Below are positions 22,753 to 32,034 of a DNA stretch of 45,884 nucleotides, piece by piece. The stretch's first letter is position 1; each line of letters opens with the position of its first letter. Below the pieces are notes generated by a model. The model was not told the DNA's origin. It was given only the letters and a program-made list of their open reading frames with translations, and searched no databases. This DNA comes from an uncultured Microcaldota archaeon (GTDB lineage Archaea; Micrarchaeota; Micrarchaeia; Anstonellales; Bilamarchaeaceae), in assembly GCA_903828955.1 (NCBI GenBank), contig CAIKOA010000005.1, positions 1 through 45,884 on the forward strand, written 5' to 3'. Position numbers and translations under genes: made by a program.

Positions 22753-25700
22753 TTACTCATGTGCCATGTTCCAGATGATGCTGCTCATCCTCTGCCTTGC
22801 GTTGCCTGCCGCTTCCCATATCCTATCCGTGGAAAGGTCTTCTCCGTATAATTGCCCCGCCATTAATGCAAGCTCGGTTGCGGAGTAATACTGCGCCATC
22901 CCCCTATCCATAAGCGCCTGAAAAATCATGGGGGATTCGTCCCGCGCCCATTCCACGCTTTTTCCGGAAATTGCCGCATAGTAATAGGCAGAAACCGCGC
23001 AGTTGAAAATGATGGGCTCGTTTCCCTTTTCCGTTGTGGATGCAATCTCAGGGAAGGCATTGATGAAGTCCTCCTCTTTTCCATTGAGCACAAGGGAGGC
23101 AAGAAGCGCAAGCCCGTCCAGCGGCGGAGTCTTGGGGGCGGGCGCTATTCCTGCTTTTTCCATGGCTTCATAGAGCTTTGAGGCAAGGGAGAGCATCTCC
23201 TTCTCCGTTACCGGCACCCCGTTCATGAGCAGCGCGGATGCGCATGCGAGCATGAACCGCTTGGATGTTTCCTCATTCTTAAATTCCGGGAATTTGGAAA
23301 GCGCGTAGTCGCCCTCGCTCACCCTCTTTCCCAAAGAGAATGCTTCCGAGGCGCCATCAAATAGTTTATCCTTATCTACCTGCACAAAGCCAAGCTCCCC
23401 GAGCGATGTTGCAAGAGACGCGCTGATGAAATGGCCTTCGGCATCCGTAAGCATGTTGGAGAGTTCCTTCCTGAGCGCTTTTTCCGGGGCAGACTTCAGT
23501 TCGATATAAGCAAGCGCACCGAGTGCGACGGCTTCGGCCCCGTATTTCTTTCCAAGCGAGGCTGCGCGCACAAGCGCCCTGTTTTTCTCCATCTTCTTCT
23601 CTGCATCTCTCCAGAATTCCTTTCCTGCGGCTGCCTTCTTGGCAAACGCGGCGCGCCCCTCTTCCCAGCTTTTTGAAACTTCCTTGGATATCTGAGCCGC
23701 TGCCTTCGCGCCTTCTTCACCTTCGAGCCCAAGCGCCTTCTGCACATACGCCGGGGAAACCTTTCCGCTGCTTCCATAAGCGATCTCAATAACGCGGGCA
23801 GCGGTTTCCCTATCGAGCGGCATTGGCTTCACTTTTCCCACTATCGCATAAATTTCATTGTCCAGCCCCTCCTCTTCCAAAAATTTGACATATTTCGCAT
23901 CCCTCCAGGGGACATTTATCCTGAAAGACTGGAGCTCCATTTCCCTGGGTATTCTTCCGAATGTGCTCCTGATGCCTGCTTTTCCCGCTGTTCCGACTCC
24001 TGTGAGCAAAAAGTCAAACCCGACCATCTGCCCGGTAACCTCACTAAAGCCTTTCCCGAGCGCGGTTAGCGCTGAATTCACGTTTCCGTGCTTAAGGGAA
24101 TAATAAATGTCTCCGGAACGGGTGCCTCCTCCGAAGAGCGCATTAATTGCAAACCATTTCGGGGAATACCCCGCTTCAAGCGGCCTTGCAAGGAAAGAGG
24201 AAACCTTATCGCTAAGCTTTGTGCTCGCAATCCCTGCGGAATCGGCAACGGTGAAGACGTCTGCCGCGCCCGCGCCCAGATTTAGCGGCCTGAACCCGCC
24301 CCAGAAGGTGCGCACAAAGCCCATCCCGCCAATCGCAATGAAAGCGACATCCGAGGGAATATTCATGTACTTGCTCGAGTCTCCGGACCTTAAATCGCTC
24401 TGGAGAAGAACCAGGCTGGAAGCCGCTGTTGCGCTCAAAACGATTGTGGAAAGGGGCTTGGCCAGCGCCTTTATTGGTCCGCCGCCTGCTGCGAACATCA
24501 TCAGGGCCGCCCCTGCCCTCAAATCCTCAATTGCCCTATCTGCCTCATAGCCTTCGGAAGTGAAATACCTGGAAAGGGCTTCTGCGGAAACGAAAATTGC
24601 GGCGCTGCCTACGATTGCGCCCCCTACGTTATAACCTGTTTCCGCGCCCCCCAAAATCCCGCCGGGGCCTCCCGCGATGCTTCCTGCCGCGCCCCCTATC
24701 ACCGTAGTGCCTATGATTAATGGGACGGAATACCTGAGCGCATACATTTTTGCGTATTCGGCGGTGCGCACAGACCAGGGATTTTTCGGGTTCTCCGCGC
24801 GCGACATCTCGTATCTTTCGCTGAGGGCAACCGCTGCTCCCTCGCCCATGTTTTTCAAGGAAGCCGAAGCCGCAGAAAGCGCATCAAGAGTGGTTGCTTT
24901 CTTTATTGAATCGCGCGCAGAATCGATTGCATCAAGGAATTCCTTCCTCTCCTCTTTCTGGAGCAACGGCGCGCCTTCGATAAGGTTTTTCATGTACCCG
25001 CAATACGCATCTGCCTTTGCAGCAAGCCGCTTCAGCTCTTCGGCAGGCTTCAGTTCCAGCCCTCCGTGTTTCTCAGGGGCTGCCAAAAGCCCGCTGCGGT
25101 AGTGCTCCAGGTCTGTTTTCCATGCGAGCGCCTCAAGAACCGCGACGAGGCTTAGCGCCTTTTCCATATCAGTGGAAACTTTCTTTGATTCCGCTCCCGG
25201 AGCCTTCATCTTGCTGAGCAGGGAATCCAGCTCCCCGGCTATTTGCTTGTATAGTGCTTCCTCAGGAGAGGAATAAAGGCCCCAGCTTATCCCCGCATCT
25301 ATCCTTTCCCTTGCATCAACGCCCGAAAGCTTGTGCAGGAGCATCAGCCATTTTGCTTCTGAAAGCTGTTCCTCCGTGTGGGCAAGCCAGTATTTGGCGC
25401 TTTCCACTTTCCTGCCTGAACTTTCGGGGATTTCGCCCGTTTCCGCAAGGGAAGAAAGCTGTTTTGCATATTCCGCCCCCAGCTCATTGTACTGCCCGTA
25501 TGCCTTCTCTGCAAGCGAGATTGTTTTTGAAACCCTCTGGAAGCCCTCGCTGACCGCGCAATACCTTGTTGCGTTCCTGTTGAACTGCGCAAGCCTTGTT
25601 TCGTAGTAGCCCTGCCTCCATTCCGCCGCATTCCTCTCTCCGGCAGCGAAAGCCTCCTGCATCGTGGTGTAGGCGCCAAGCGCCTTTGCAATCAGCCCCT

Positions 25701-26214
25701 CATCCGCAGTGGCCAGTATTTTTTCCATTGAGTCTGCGATGGAGGGCGCCACCTTCTGCATCTCGGGGGGCATGTACAAAATGTTTGTTGCGATCACGAT
25801 GCCTTCCTTCTCATAAACCTGAAGGCGGATGAAAGAGCGGTCTTCGTCGGCTTTGGCAGATTCTTTGTTGTAGGCTTCCCAAAAAATGTCTGCTTCCTTG
25901 CTCCCTTCAGGGGGGATTGCAAAAACCACTGCGCCTTTTTTGAAAGACATGAAGTCCTTATCAGGTATTATGCCCTTGAGGGCGGCGTAGGTTTCGTCTT
26001 CCTTGTCCGGCTTCATGCGGCCCTTCAGGAAATTAATTGCGTCTGAAAGCGCCTGGGAAGTGGGGCTTTTGAGAACTTCCATTATCTCTTCAATCGATTT
26101 TTCCGTTTTTACCGGAACCTGCTTGCCATGCCCCTGCTCGGCCCGTTGAGGCGCCGTGGATTGCGCTGGCTGTTCCTCAGGCTTCTCTTTTGCAGCATGC
26201 GCCGTGCCTTGCAT
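22753..26214 (-). CDS. Giant protein with central membrane segment, unknown (1153 aa)
   Basis: A 1153-aa protein that I do not recognise. Order of parts: a Gln/Glu/Ala/Pro-rich tail (1-38); a mixed alpha/beta region (40-170, with AVVFAIPPEGSKEADIFWEAY); a long helical region (170-510); a central Gly/Ala-rich hydrophobic zone (about 520-690) with LIIGTTVIGGAAGSIAGG and later hydrophobic helices that could cross the membrane two to four times; then another helical domain (800-1153) with VSPAYVQKALGLEGEEG and a C-terminal Ala-rich part. The glycine pattern resembles membrane helices packed through Gly zippers. There is no enzyme motif. The start ATG 26214 has an upstream CTTTTATTCC TATA-like element. 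It is in tandem with the 898-aa gene and close to two DUF4870-like membrane proteins. Confidence 0.65.
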   Translation of the reverse strand: MQGTAHAAKEKPEEQPAQSTAPQRAEQGHGKQVPVKTEKSIEEIMEVLKSPTSQALSDAINFLKGRMKPDKEDETYAALKGIIPDKDFMSFKKGAVVFAIPPEGSKEADIFWEAYNKESAKADEDRSFIRLQVYEKEGIVIATNILYMPPEMQKVAPSIADSMEKILATADEGLIAKALGAYTTMQEAFAAGERNAAEWRQGYYETRLAQFNRNATRYCAVSEGFQRVSKTISLAEKAYGQYNELGAEYAKQLSSLAETGEIPESSGRKVESAKYWLAHTEEQLSEAKWLMLLHKLSGVDARERIDAGISWGLYSSPEEALYKQIAGELDSLLSKMKAPGAESKKVSTDMEKALSLVAVLEALAWKTDLEHYRSGLLAAPEKHGGLELKPAEELKRLAAKADAYCGYMKNLIEGAPLLQKEERKEFLDAIDSARDSIKKATTLDALSAASASLKNMGEGAAVALSERYEMSRAENPKNPWSVRTAEYAKMYALRYSVPLIIGTTVIGGAAGSIAGGPGGILGGAETGYNVGGAIVGSAAIFVSAEALSRYFTSEGYEADRAIEDLRAGAALMMFAAGGGPIKALAKPLSTIVLSATAASSLVLLQSDLRSGDSSKYMNIPSDVAFIAIGGMGFVRTFWGGFRPLNLGAGAADVFTVADSAGIASTKLSDKVSSFLARPLEAGYSPKWFAINALFGGGTRSGDIYYSLKHGNVNSALTALGKGFSEVTGQMVGFDFLLTGVGTAGKAGIRSTFGRIPREMELQSFRINVPWRDAKYVKFLEEEGLDNEIYAIVGKVKPMPLDRETAARVIEIAYGSSGKVSPAYVQKALGLEGEEGAKAAAQISKEVSKSWEEGRAAFAKKAAAGKEFWRDAEKKMEKNRALVRAASLGKKYGAEAVALGALAYIELKSAPEKALRKELSNMLTDAEGHFISASLATSLGELGFVQVDKDKLFDGASEAFSLGKRVSEGDYALSKFPEFKNEETSKRFMLACASALLMNGVPVTEKEMLSLASKLYEAMEKAGIAPAPKTPPLDGLALLASLVLNGKEEDFINAFPEIASTTEKGNEPIIFNCAVSAYYYAAISGKSVEWARDESPMIFQALMDRGMAQYYSATELALMAGQLYGEDLSTDRIWEAAGNARQRMSSIIWNMAHE

Positions 26215-26337
26215 GCCTATTTTGGGTTGGTTTTGGAATAAAAGGCTTTCCCTCCATCCAAAAAACCGCGCCCGCCCGGGCTTTCCCCAACATTTAAAAA
26301 ACTCCTCTTACAACTAGAAGCGAAAAACGGTGAATAT

Positions 26338-26766
26338 ATGGCAGTTGAAAAGAAAGAAAAACCAGAACCGGCGGCAGCGGCTCCGGCAAAAAGCAGCGGG
26401 AATGACCAGAATCTCATCGCGGCGCTCTGCTACATCCCGATATTTGCAATCGGGTTCCTCGTGTCGCTCTACGTGCTTTTGACTGAAAAGAAGGAGAATA
26501 AGTTCCTCAAGTTCCACGCCATACAGGCGCTCATGTTCATGGTTGTCGGGGGAATAGTGTTCATCTGCCTCTGGATCGTGCTCGTGATAATCACCATGGT
26601 AATTTCCATGGTCACTTACGGCATCGGCGGCATCTGCATGATGGCAGTGATGGGAATCCTGCTCCTCCTGTACCTCGTGGCGTTCTTCTACCTGGCATGG
26701 CTGGCATACCAGGGCAAGGAGTACGAGATTCCGGTGCTCGGCAAGTTTGCAAGGAAATACGTATAA
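26338..26766 (+). CDS. DUF4870-like small membrane protein (copy 1)
   Basis: A 142-aa membrane protein. A charged Lys/Glu/Pro/Ala tail (1-22) precedes the conserved start NDQNLIAALCYIPIFAIGF, then a Lys-rich loop ENKFLKFHAIQALMF, two long hydrophobic stretches (about 65-120) and a family-type ending GKEYEIPVLGKFARKYV. This plan (hydrophobic hairpin, KFLKFHA-type loop, hydrophobic helices, amphipathic end) fits the DUF4870/Tic20-like family. A TATA-like CATTTAAAAAAC (26290-26301) and GGTGA before the ATG are visible. The next gene is a paralogue. Function is unknown. Confidence 0.8.
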   Translation: MAVEKKEKPEPAAAAPAKSSGNDQNLIAALCYIPIFAIGFLVSLYVLLTEKKENKFLKFHAIQALMFMVVGGIVFICLWIVLVIITMVISMVTYGIGGICMMAVMGILLLLYLVAFFYLAWLAYQGKEYEIPVLGKFARKYV

Positions 26767-26826
26767 GTTCCTTGAAACTTTTTTCTTTTATTTTAATTTT
26801 TAATTACTTAAGGATTAGTGGTATTT

Positions 26827-27264
26827 ATGGCTAATAAGGCAAAAAGAAAGGAAACGGAAGCGAAAAAGAAGCCTGAAACAATGAAGGCGAGCAAGGCCGA
26901 AGACCAGAACCTTATCGCGGCCCTTTGTTACATCCCATTTATGTGGATAGGGATTATTGCTTCCCTGGCAATACTGCTTACCAAAAACAAGGAGAATAAG
27001 TTCCTGAAGTTCCACGCAACGCAGGCAATACTGTTCTACATCATCTCCATATTCTTCTTTATGGCGCTAATGATTTGCGGGTGGATCCTTGCGATTGTTG
27101 CCGCGATATTCACTTACGGGCTGGGAGGGCTCTGCGTGGGGCTGTTTGTAGTCTTAATCGCGCTCGTTTGGATAGCGTTCATGTTCTTTGCGGCATGGAA
27201 GGCCTTCAATGGGGAAGAATACGAAATCCCGTTTGTGGGGAAGATTGCAAGGGAGCACATGTAA
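26827..27264 (+). CDS. DUF4870-like small membrane protein (copy 2)
   Basis: A 145-aa paralogue of the preceding gene: the shared core EDQNLIAALCYIPFMWIGI, ENKFLKFHATQAILFY and GEEYEIPFVGKIAREHM lie in the same order with the same spacing. The N-terminal 25 residues are Lys/Glu-rich and differ from copy 1. The start ATG 26827 is preferred over GTG 26818. The intergenic 60 bp are T-rich followed by TAATTACTTAAGG, so it may have its own promoter. Tandem duplication is the likely origin; protein identity is clearly higher in the loop and C-terminus than in the helices. Confidence 0.8.
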   Translation: MANKAKRKETEAKKKPETMKASKAEDQNLIAALCYIPFMWIGIIASLAILLTKNKENKFLKFHATQAILFYIISIFFFMALMICGWILAIVAAIFTYGLGGLCVGLFVVLIALVWIAFMFFAAWKAFNGEEYEIPFVGKIAREHM

Positions 27265-27293
27265 TTTTTATTTTTATTATTTCTTTATTGAAT

Positions 27294-30200
27294 TCACATA
27301 AAGTCCGAAAGCCCGGTCTGCTTTATTTTATCATCTTCGAAAACGCTGTGTATTTCCTTTTCAAGGAGCGCAAGCCTCTGCCCCAGGTAGGCGGGAAGTG
27401 CGTACTTCTCCACCATATTTTGCGAAATTGAGAGGTATTTGATTATTCCCCCCTTATTGATTGTAAGGAGGAGCTTCCCTCCGCACTTTGTGCATTTTCC
27501 TGCGAGCGGAACCCTCCTGTAAATAAGGTTGCAGTCGCTGCACCGGAAATTCTGCCTGGAAAAGGAGCGCAAATTTCCATAGAGGTCCGGGATGAAGTGG
27601 CTCAGGATGAGCCTTTCCGCAGTGTCCCGCAAATCCACCGGGCGCAATTTTGCATGCAGTTCGAACTCTGCCGCAATTTTCTCCGGGATTGAGCCCAGTT
27701 CCACATACATTGTTTTCATCGGCCCTTCGTTCAGGGTCGCGGTATCGTGGGTGAAGAGGAGGTCTCCATATTGCTCGTCTTTTCCGAGCAAATCCTTTAC
27801 GGTGGGCAATTTTACGTCTCCGGGGTACGCATTGCGCTCAGCCGCCTTGTAGAATTCCAGCGGATATTCATGGACCACTTCCATGCAATGCACTTCATCA
27901 TCCACTTCGCGCGGATCTATTTGGGGGGTAAGAGTCAGGGGTGCATCCATTGTTCCTCCGCGCTTATCCGAAAGGTAAGAGCGAGAGAAGTTCAGGAGGC
28001 AATCCAGCAAAAGCATGATGGAGTCTTCGTCTCCATCACATTGGTGGGAAACAAGCCCGGAAGCGACAACCGTGTGGTGGGGGGCGACCGTAACAGAATA
28101 GGTGTAATCCTCCTTTGCCTGGACTATTTTCTTGGAGATTATTTCATCGACGAAAACATCTCCTTCCACTTCCCTGCGTGCTGCGCGGGATTTTGAGGCC
28201 CATTCTGCAGCCTCCGCCTTTGCCTTTTCACCTTTTTGCAGGGCAAAACCGACCTTTTCTATAAATTCTGCTGCGGATTTCCCGTACATCCTAAGCTTGA
28301 ATGAGTGCAATCTTACGGGATGCCCATAAAATTCCGGAATGGGTCCTGTATTGATTTCTCGGTCGCTTTCGCTCCAGGAGTGGATTATTCCAAGCCTCCC
28401 CAGAAGGAAAGAGAATCCTTCCAGAAGTTCGCGGCTAACCGAAGTGCAGTTCACTTCCAGGGTTGAACCCAGTGAAGAGGAGCCGTCTCCGCTAAAGTAT
28501 CCGTTTAGGAAAGCGGCGATCTTGCGTTCTGGAAGCGATAAAACAAAGGAAGGAACGCGCTTCTTCTTTGCGCCTGCGCCAACCTTCAGCCCTTCAAAGA
28601 AAGAATAAACCAGCCTTGAGCAGATTGTAACTGAAGATGATGTTTCGTTTGGCTTTATCCCAAAAACGCGGTTTATTTTGGTTTTTATAAGGTTCCGCAT
28701 TTCTTTTTTGGAAGCGGCAAAGGAAACCTGGTAATGAGAGCCTGCCTTCCTCCTTGTGTGGCCTTCAGCCAGATAAAGGCCGAGTAAGAAGAGGAAATCT
28801 TCATCCACCGAGATCTTTCTTTTTATGGAAACAGTATCGCGTTTAGCGGCAACTTCCCATTCTTCATTATCCAAGCCCAATTTCTTCAGCAATGAAAGCG
28901 GATAGGAATTGCGGTAAACGTAATTTGTGAACGTTTTGTATCCCATTCCCGATTTTTTAGATAGGGATTTCAGATTCATTCCGGCAAATGGCTTTGATTT
29001 TGTTCTTGCAAAAACATCTTCGCTGTATTCGGAAACGTCAAAAGAATCCAAATCCTTTTCAGGAATTGAAATCTTTGCGGGAACATAAAGGCGCTCTGCG
29101 TCCATCGCCATCTTCTTCTTTCCGCAGTTGGGGAATGGGTGCTCCTTGGTAACGGTGATTTTTCTCCCGCTCTTGGTTGCTATCTCAAGCAGATGATCCT
29201 GCGTGATATGTTTGGAAATATGGGTTATTTCGGCAATCTCGAATTTCTTGGAATCCGGATTGAAAGCGAGGGTTTGAAGACCGGAGACAGAAGAGTATTC
29301 TGCGGTTCCCGCCTCGTCTTTCAGCGCATTCGCTCCCAAATTCTGTTCAACGAATTCCTTCAGTTTAGCCATTTTCCAGCTTCCGTTCTCCAGAATTGGG
29401 ATTGTGGTTTCACCTGAGAAGCAATTCCTCCTTTTTGCAGTATGGAAATAGGGGTGCCCATAGCCTACGTTTGCATTAGTGAATCCAATTATCCTGCAGA
29501 GGACCCCTGCGGAAGTGTGCGGGGAAAGCCCCACTGCAAGGTGCCCGAATAAATCCTCCCTATTCCTAAAATTGTAGAAAGGCGGCAGGCCGTAAATATG
29601 CACAAGCGAATCATCTACGAATGCTGCAATGCGCGCGATGTAGTCCATTCCATGCGAAGAGACCACTATATCCTGCTGGAAAAGCGCAACCACTTGATTT
29701 GCATTAGTGATCGGGGCGCCCTTGCAATCAGTAGTATAGCCGAGCGCCTTAATTCCCTCAGGAGTCTGCCCGATTTCTGAAATCCGGAAATGGGTAATCG
29801 GAGTATCGGTCGCATCAAATCTGCAGGTTCCGTCCTTGAAAACGAAAATGTCGTGCTTTGCGCGCAAAAAGCCTTTTTCCAGCCTTTCCGGAACCTTCCT
29901 ATGGCTGAACAATCCTTTCACTCCATTTACTTCCGAAGGAGTGAATCCGAGTTCCTCGCGCGCCTTCTCGAATAAATCCACGAGCGGAACCGGCCTGCGG
30001 TCATAAAAGAGGGCGGGCATGTCGCAGTGTTTCTTTTCAGTTGTCACTGCCCCGCATTTCTGGCATACCCTTTCCGGCTTTGCCTCCTCTCCGCAGGAAT
30101 GGCAGCGGGAAAAGAACGTGAGCGCCTTGCAGGAAGCGCAGCGGTAGCGTGCAACTTCCGCGTTTATGGATTGCTCGCCTTCGCGGGCTTTAAGCCCCCT

Positions 30201-32030
30201 GTACCTCTTGATTATGCTCCTATTCTTCTCTGAGGCGGTCGGGAAGAGGATGTGCGTTTTCCCTTCCATTGCGCGCTCCTTTGCTTTCTCAGGCCTTCCC
30301 ATGCGCCCGCCAATGTAGGTGGGAGCCTTATTCCGGATTGTAATCCCGGAAAGTTCAGAAATGTTTTCAAGAACCGAAAGAGAATCGTTTATTTGTGGGG
30401 GTGCCCCTATCTCTTTTCCTTTTAGCATCCCAAGCACAGAAAGGACGGAATATGCGTCATCCCCTCCAAGTTCAATCTTTCCTTCCTGGGAAACCGAATG
30501 CTCAACCAATAAATCCTCGAGAACCATTTTCCCTTCCGGGGAATTCGGAAGCGAAAGCCCGCTTATTTCCCCGGAATCCATCCTGAGCTCCCCTTTGGAA
30601 AGGAAAGAAGGAAGTATGCGCAACTGCTCAATCGAAATATCCCCCCAGTGATTGGTGAAATCCGGGTGCAGGGGAATCGAATATTTGCGCGAAAGCTCGA
30701 AGGCCTCCTTTGCGCCGAAGTTTCCTTCCGGAATTTCCGCGCCTCCTGCCTTCGCCTCCTGGACCCACCATTCCGAACAATAGCCGCAAGGCATAAGCGG
30801 ATGGTTGGTTTTGAGGAAATCCCCGAAAGTAATCAGCATGTCCCCGAGGAAAAGTATTTTGGAAACCCTTGGCTTAAGTTCCTCGGCCTGCGCGATTGAA
30901 TGGACTTTGAGCACCGAGCCATCCATCAATTTCACAACTGGGGGCTCAATGGTGTCGCAAACGGTCACCACGCAGCCTTTCCCGGGCCGCTCCACCTTCA
31001 TGTGCGTGCCGTTTGCAATGAAGGAATCCAGCAAAATCATTGTTGCTGGGTGAACATTCCGCGCCATGATTCCGTTTGTGCGGCTTCTCCCATAGCGGAG
31101 GCGGAAACCTCCCTTGGCCATCGGGTATGCGAATACGGGCCTTCCTGCAACAAGCCCTTCCAAATAAGTGGGGTCGGGCTTAATCTCCACTTTGTCTTCC
31201 TTCTTCTTTACCTTGATTACGTTCTGGAGCCAGTCCCATTCAAGTCCGAACTTCTTTGCATATTTCAAAACCTTGGGGGCTTTTGCGGCCATCCCTTCGC
31301 AAACTACCAGCGGAACCCCTCCGCGCACCCTGTTGCTCTTTATTCGCGCCAAGTCCCTGTGCACGGAAACTTCCGCATCTTCAGTTGGGTCCCCGTCTAT
31401 GCATACCGGGCAGTTCTTTATGATGTGCTCAACGTGCTCATCAGGGGGCTTATATTGGAGGTGGTGGCAGCGGTATTCGTAAACATTTACCTCTTCCACA
31501 TAGCGCGCAACTTCCTTGTCTGTAGGGCGGTAATCGCCAACCCCTGCGAGCTTGCGCGCATAATCTGCAAGCGCAACCGAAAGCGCGGCAACCGTTCCCC
31601 CTGCGCTCCGGATTGGGCCTGAGAAGAATACGGAAACATAGCTGCTCCCGTCCGGGTTCTCGTTTATGCGCACGTCCGAAATTCCTTCAGTTGGCGCAAC
31701 GAGCACTCCTTCGGTAAGTATGCTTACCCCTGTGCGCACCGCCTGCTCAATGAGGGTGCGTTGATCCCCTTGTATTATCTCCCCTTTTACGATTTTCTCA
31801 ACGACTACGAATGCGGCTTCGGTGCGGGGCATCCCTGAATGCTCAAGCTCGCGGATAATTCCGGAAATTCCGCGCGGGCCAACCAGTTCCTCAACGCGCG
31901 CGGCAACATCCTTTGCAATGGGAACTTCCACGTGCTTCTCCGGGTCAAATCCCTTTGCGCGGCATGCTTGAGCTAGGGAATATGCTTTTTCGAGTTCCGT
32001 TTTCAAAATCTCAAAGTATTCCTGGCCCAT
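27294..32030 (-). CDS. polC: DNA polymerase D large subunit DP2 with intein
   Basis: A 1578-aa precursor; 1117 aa remain after removal of the 461-aa intein (residues 870-1330). DP2 is the catalytic subunit of archaeal family D DNA polymerase and acts with DP1 in replication. Recognised parts: N-terminal EYFEILKTELEKAY; conserved IRSAGGTVAALSVALADYARK; RLRYGRSRTNGIMARNVHPATMILLD; Cys zinc modules CASCKALTFFSRCHSCG and VCQKCG; the active site just after the intein, CDGDEDSIMLLLDCLLNF, with Asp1332 and Asp1334; and a C-terminal zinc module CSDCNLIYRRVPLAGKCTKCGG. ATG 32030 follows the DP1 stop by 4 nt, and GAGGTGA at that stop is its Shine-Dalgarno site, so DP1 and DP2 are one operon. Confidence 0.96.
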   Translation of the reverse strand: MGQEYFEILKTELEKAYSLAQACRAKGFDPEKHVEVPIAKDVAARVEELVGPRGISGIIRELEHSGMPRTEAAFVVVEKIVKGEIIQGDQRTLIEQAVRTGVSILTEGVLVAPTEGISDVRINENPDGSSYVSVFFSGPIRSAGGTVAALSVALADYARKLAGVGDYRPTDKEVARYVEEVNVYEYRCHHLQYKPPDEHVEHIIKNCPVCIDGDPTEDAEVSVHRDLARIKSNRVRGGVPLVVCEGMAAKAPKVLKYAKKFGLEWDWLQNVIKVKKKEDKVEIKPDPTYLEGLVAGRPVFAYPMAKGGFRLRYGRSRTNGIMARNVHPATMILLDSFIANGTHMKVERPGKGCVVTVCDTIEPPVVKLMDGSVLKVHSIAQAEELKPRVSKILFLGDMLITFGDFLKTNHPLMPCGYCSEWWVQEAKAGGAEIPEGNFGAKEAFELSRKYSIPLHPDFTNHWGDISIEQLRILPSFLSKGELRMDSGEISGLSLPNSPEGKMVLEDLLVEHSVSQEGKIELGGDDAYSVLSVLGMLKGKEIGAPPQINDSLSVLENISELSGITIRNKAPTYIGGRMGRPEKAKERAMEGKTHILFPTASEKNRSIIKRYRGLKAREGEQSINAEVARYRCASCKALTFFSRCHSCGEEAKPERVCQKCGAVTTEKKHCDMPALFYDRRPVPLVDLFEKAREELGFTPSEVNGVKGLFSHRKVPERLEKGFLRAKHDIFVFKDGTCRFDATDTPITHFRISEIGQTPEGIKALGYTTDCKGAPITNANQVVALFQQDIVVSSHGMDYIARIAAFVDDSLVHIYGLPPFYNFRNREDLFGHLAVGLSPHTSAGVLCRIIGFTNANVGYGHPYFHTAKRRNCFSGETTIPILENGSWKMAKLKEFVEQNLGANALKDEAGTAEYSSVSGLQTLAFNPDSKKFEIAEITHISKHITQDHLLEIATKSGRKITVTKEHPFPNCGKKKMAMDAERLYVPAKISIPEKDLDSFDVSEYSEDVFARTKSKPFAGMNLKSLSKKSGMGYKTFTNYVYRNSYPLSLLKKLGLDNEEWEVAAKRDTVSIKRKISVDEDFLFLLGLYLAEGHTRRKAGSHYQVSFAASKKEMRNLIKTKINRVFGIKPNETSSSVTICSRLVYSFFEGLKVGAGAKKKRVPSFVLSLPERKIAAFLNGYFSGDGSSSLGSTLEVNCTSVSRELLEGFSFLLGRLGIIHSWSESDREINTGPIPEFYGHPVRLHSFKLRMYGKSAAEFIEKVGFALQKGEKAKAEAAEWASKSRAARREVEGDVFVDEIISKKIVQAKEDYTYSVTVAPHHTVVASGLVSHQCDGDEDSIMLLLDCLLNFSRSYLSDKRGGTMDAPLTLTPQIDPREVDDEVHCMEVVHEYPLEFYKAAERNAYPGDVKLPTVKDLLGKDEQYGDLLFTHDTATLNEGPMKTMYVELGSIPEKIAAEFELHAKLRPVDLRDTAERLILSHFIPDLYGNLRSFSRQNFRCSDCNLIYRRVPLAGKCTKCGGKLLLTINKGGIIKYLSISQNMVEKYALPAYLGQRLALLEKEIHSVFEDDKIKQTGLSDFM
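28041..29423 (-). other. Intein in DP2 with LAGLIDADG endonuclease
   Basis: A 461-residue in-frame insertion between Asn869 and Cys1331 of the DP2 precursor. It begins CFSGETTIPIL (Cys1 nucleophile, block A), has ITVTKEHPF (block B, with the usual T-x-x-H), and ends TVAPHHTVVASGLVSHQ followed by Cys+1 (blocks F and G). The final intein residue is Gln where most inteins have Asn; Gln has been described for PolII inteins of Pyrococcus. Two LAGLIDADG motifs carry acids Glu220 (LLGLYLAEG) and Asp313 (LNGYFSGDG), so a homing endonuclease appears intact. No frameshift was seen. Removal would recreate RN-CDGDED exactly at the polymerase active site. Confidence 0.95.
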
Positions 32031-32034
32031 TTTT

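Noticed and set aside
24650-24730. Possible frameshift or low-complexity artefact in the Gly/Ala-rich part of the 1153-aa protein
   Set aside because: The frame is continuous with normal codon use on both sides, so it is a genuine Gly-rich membrane segment.
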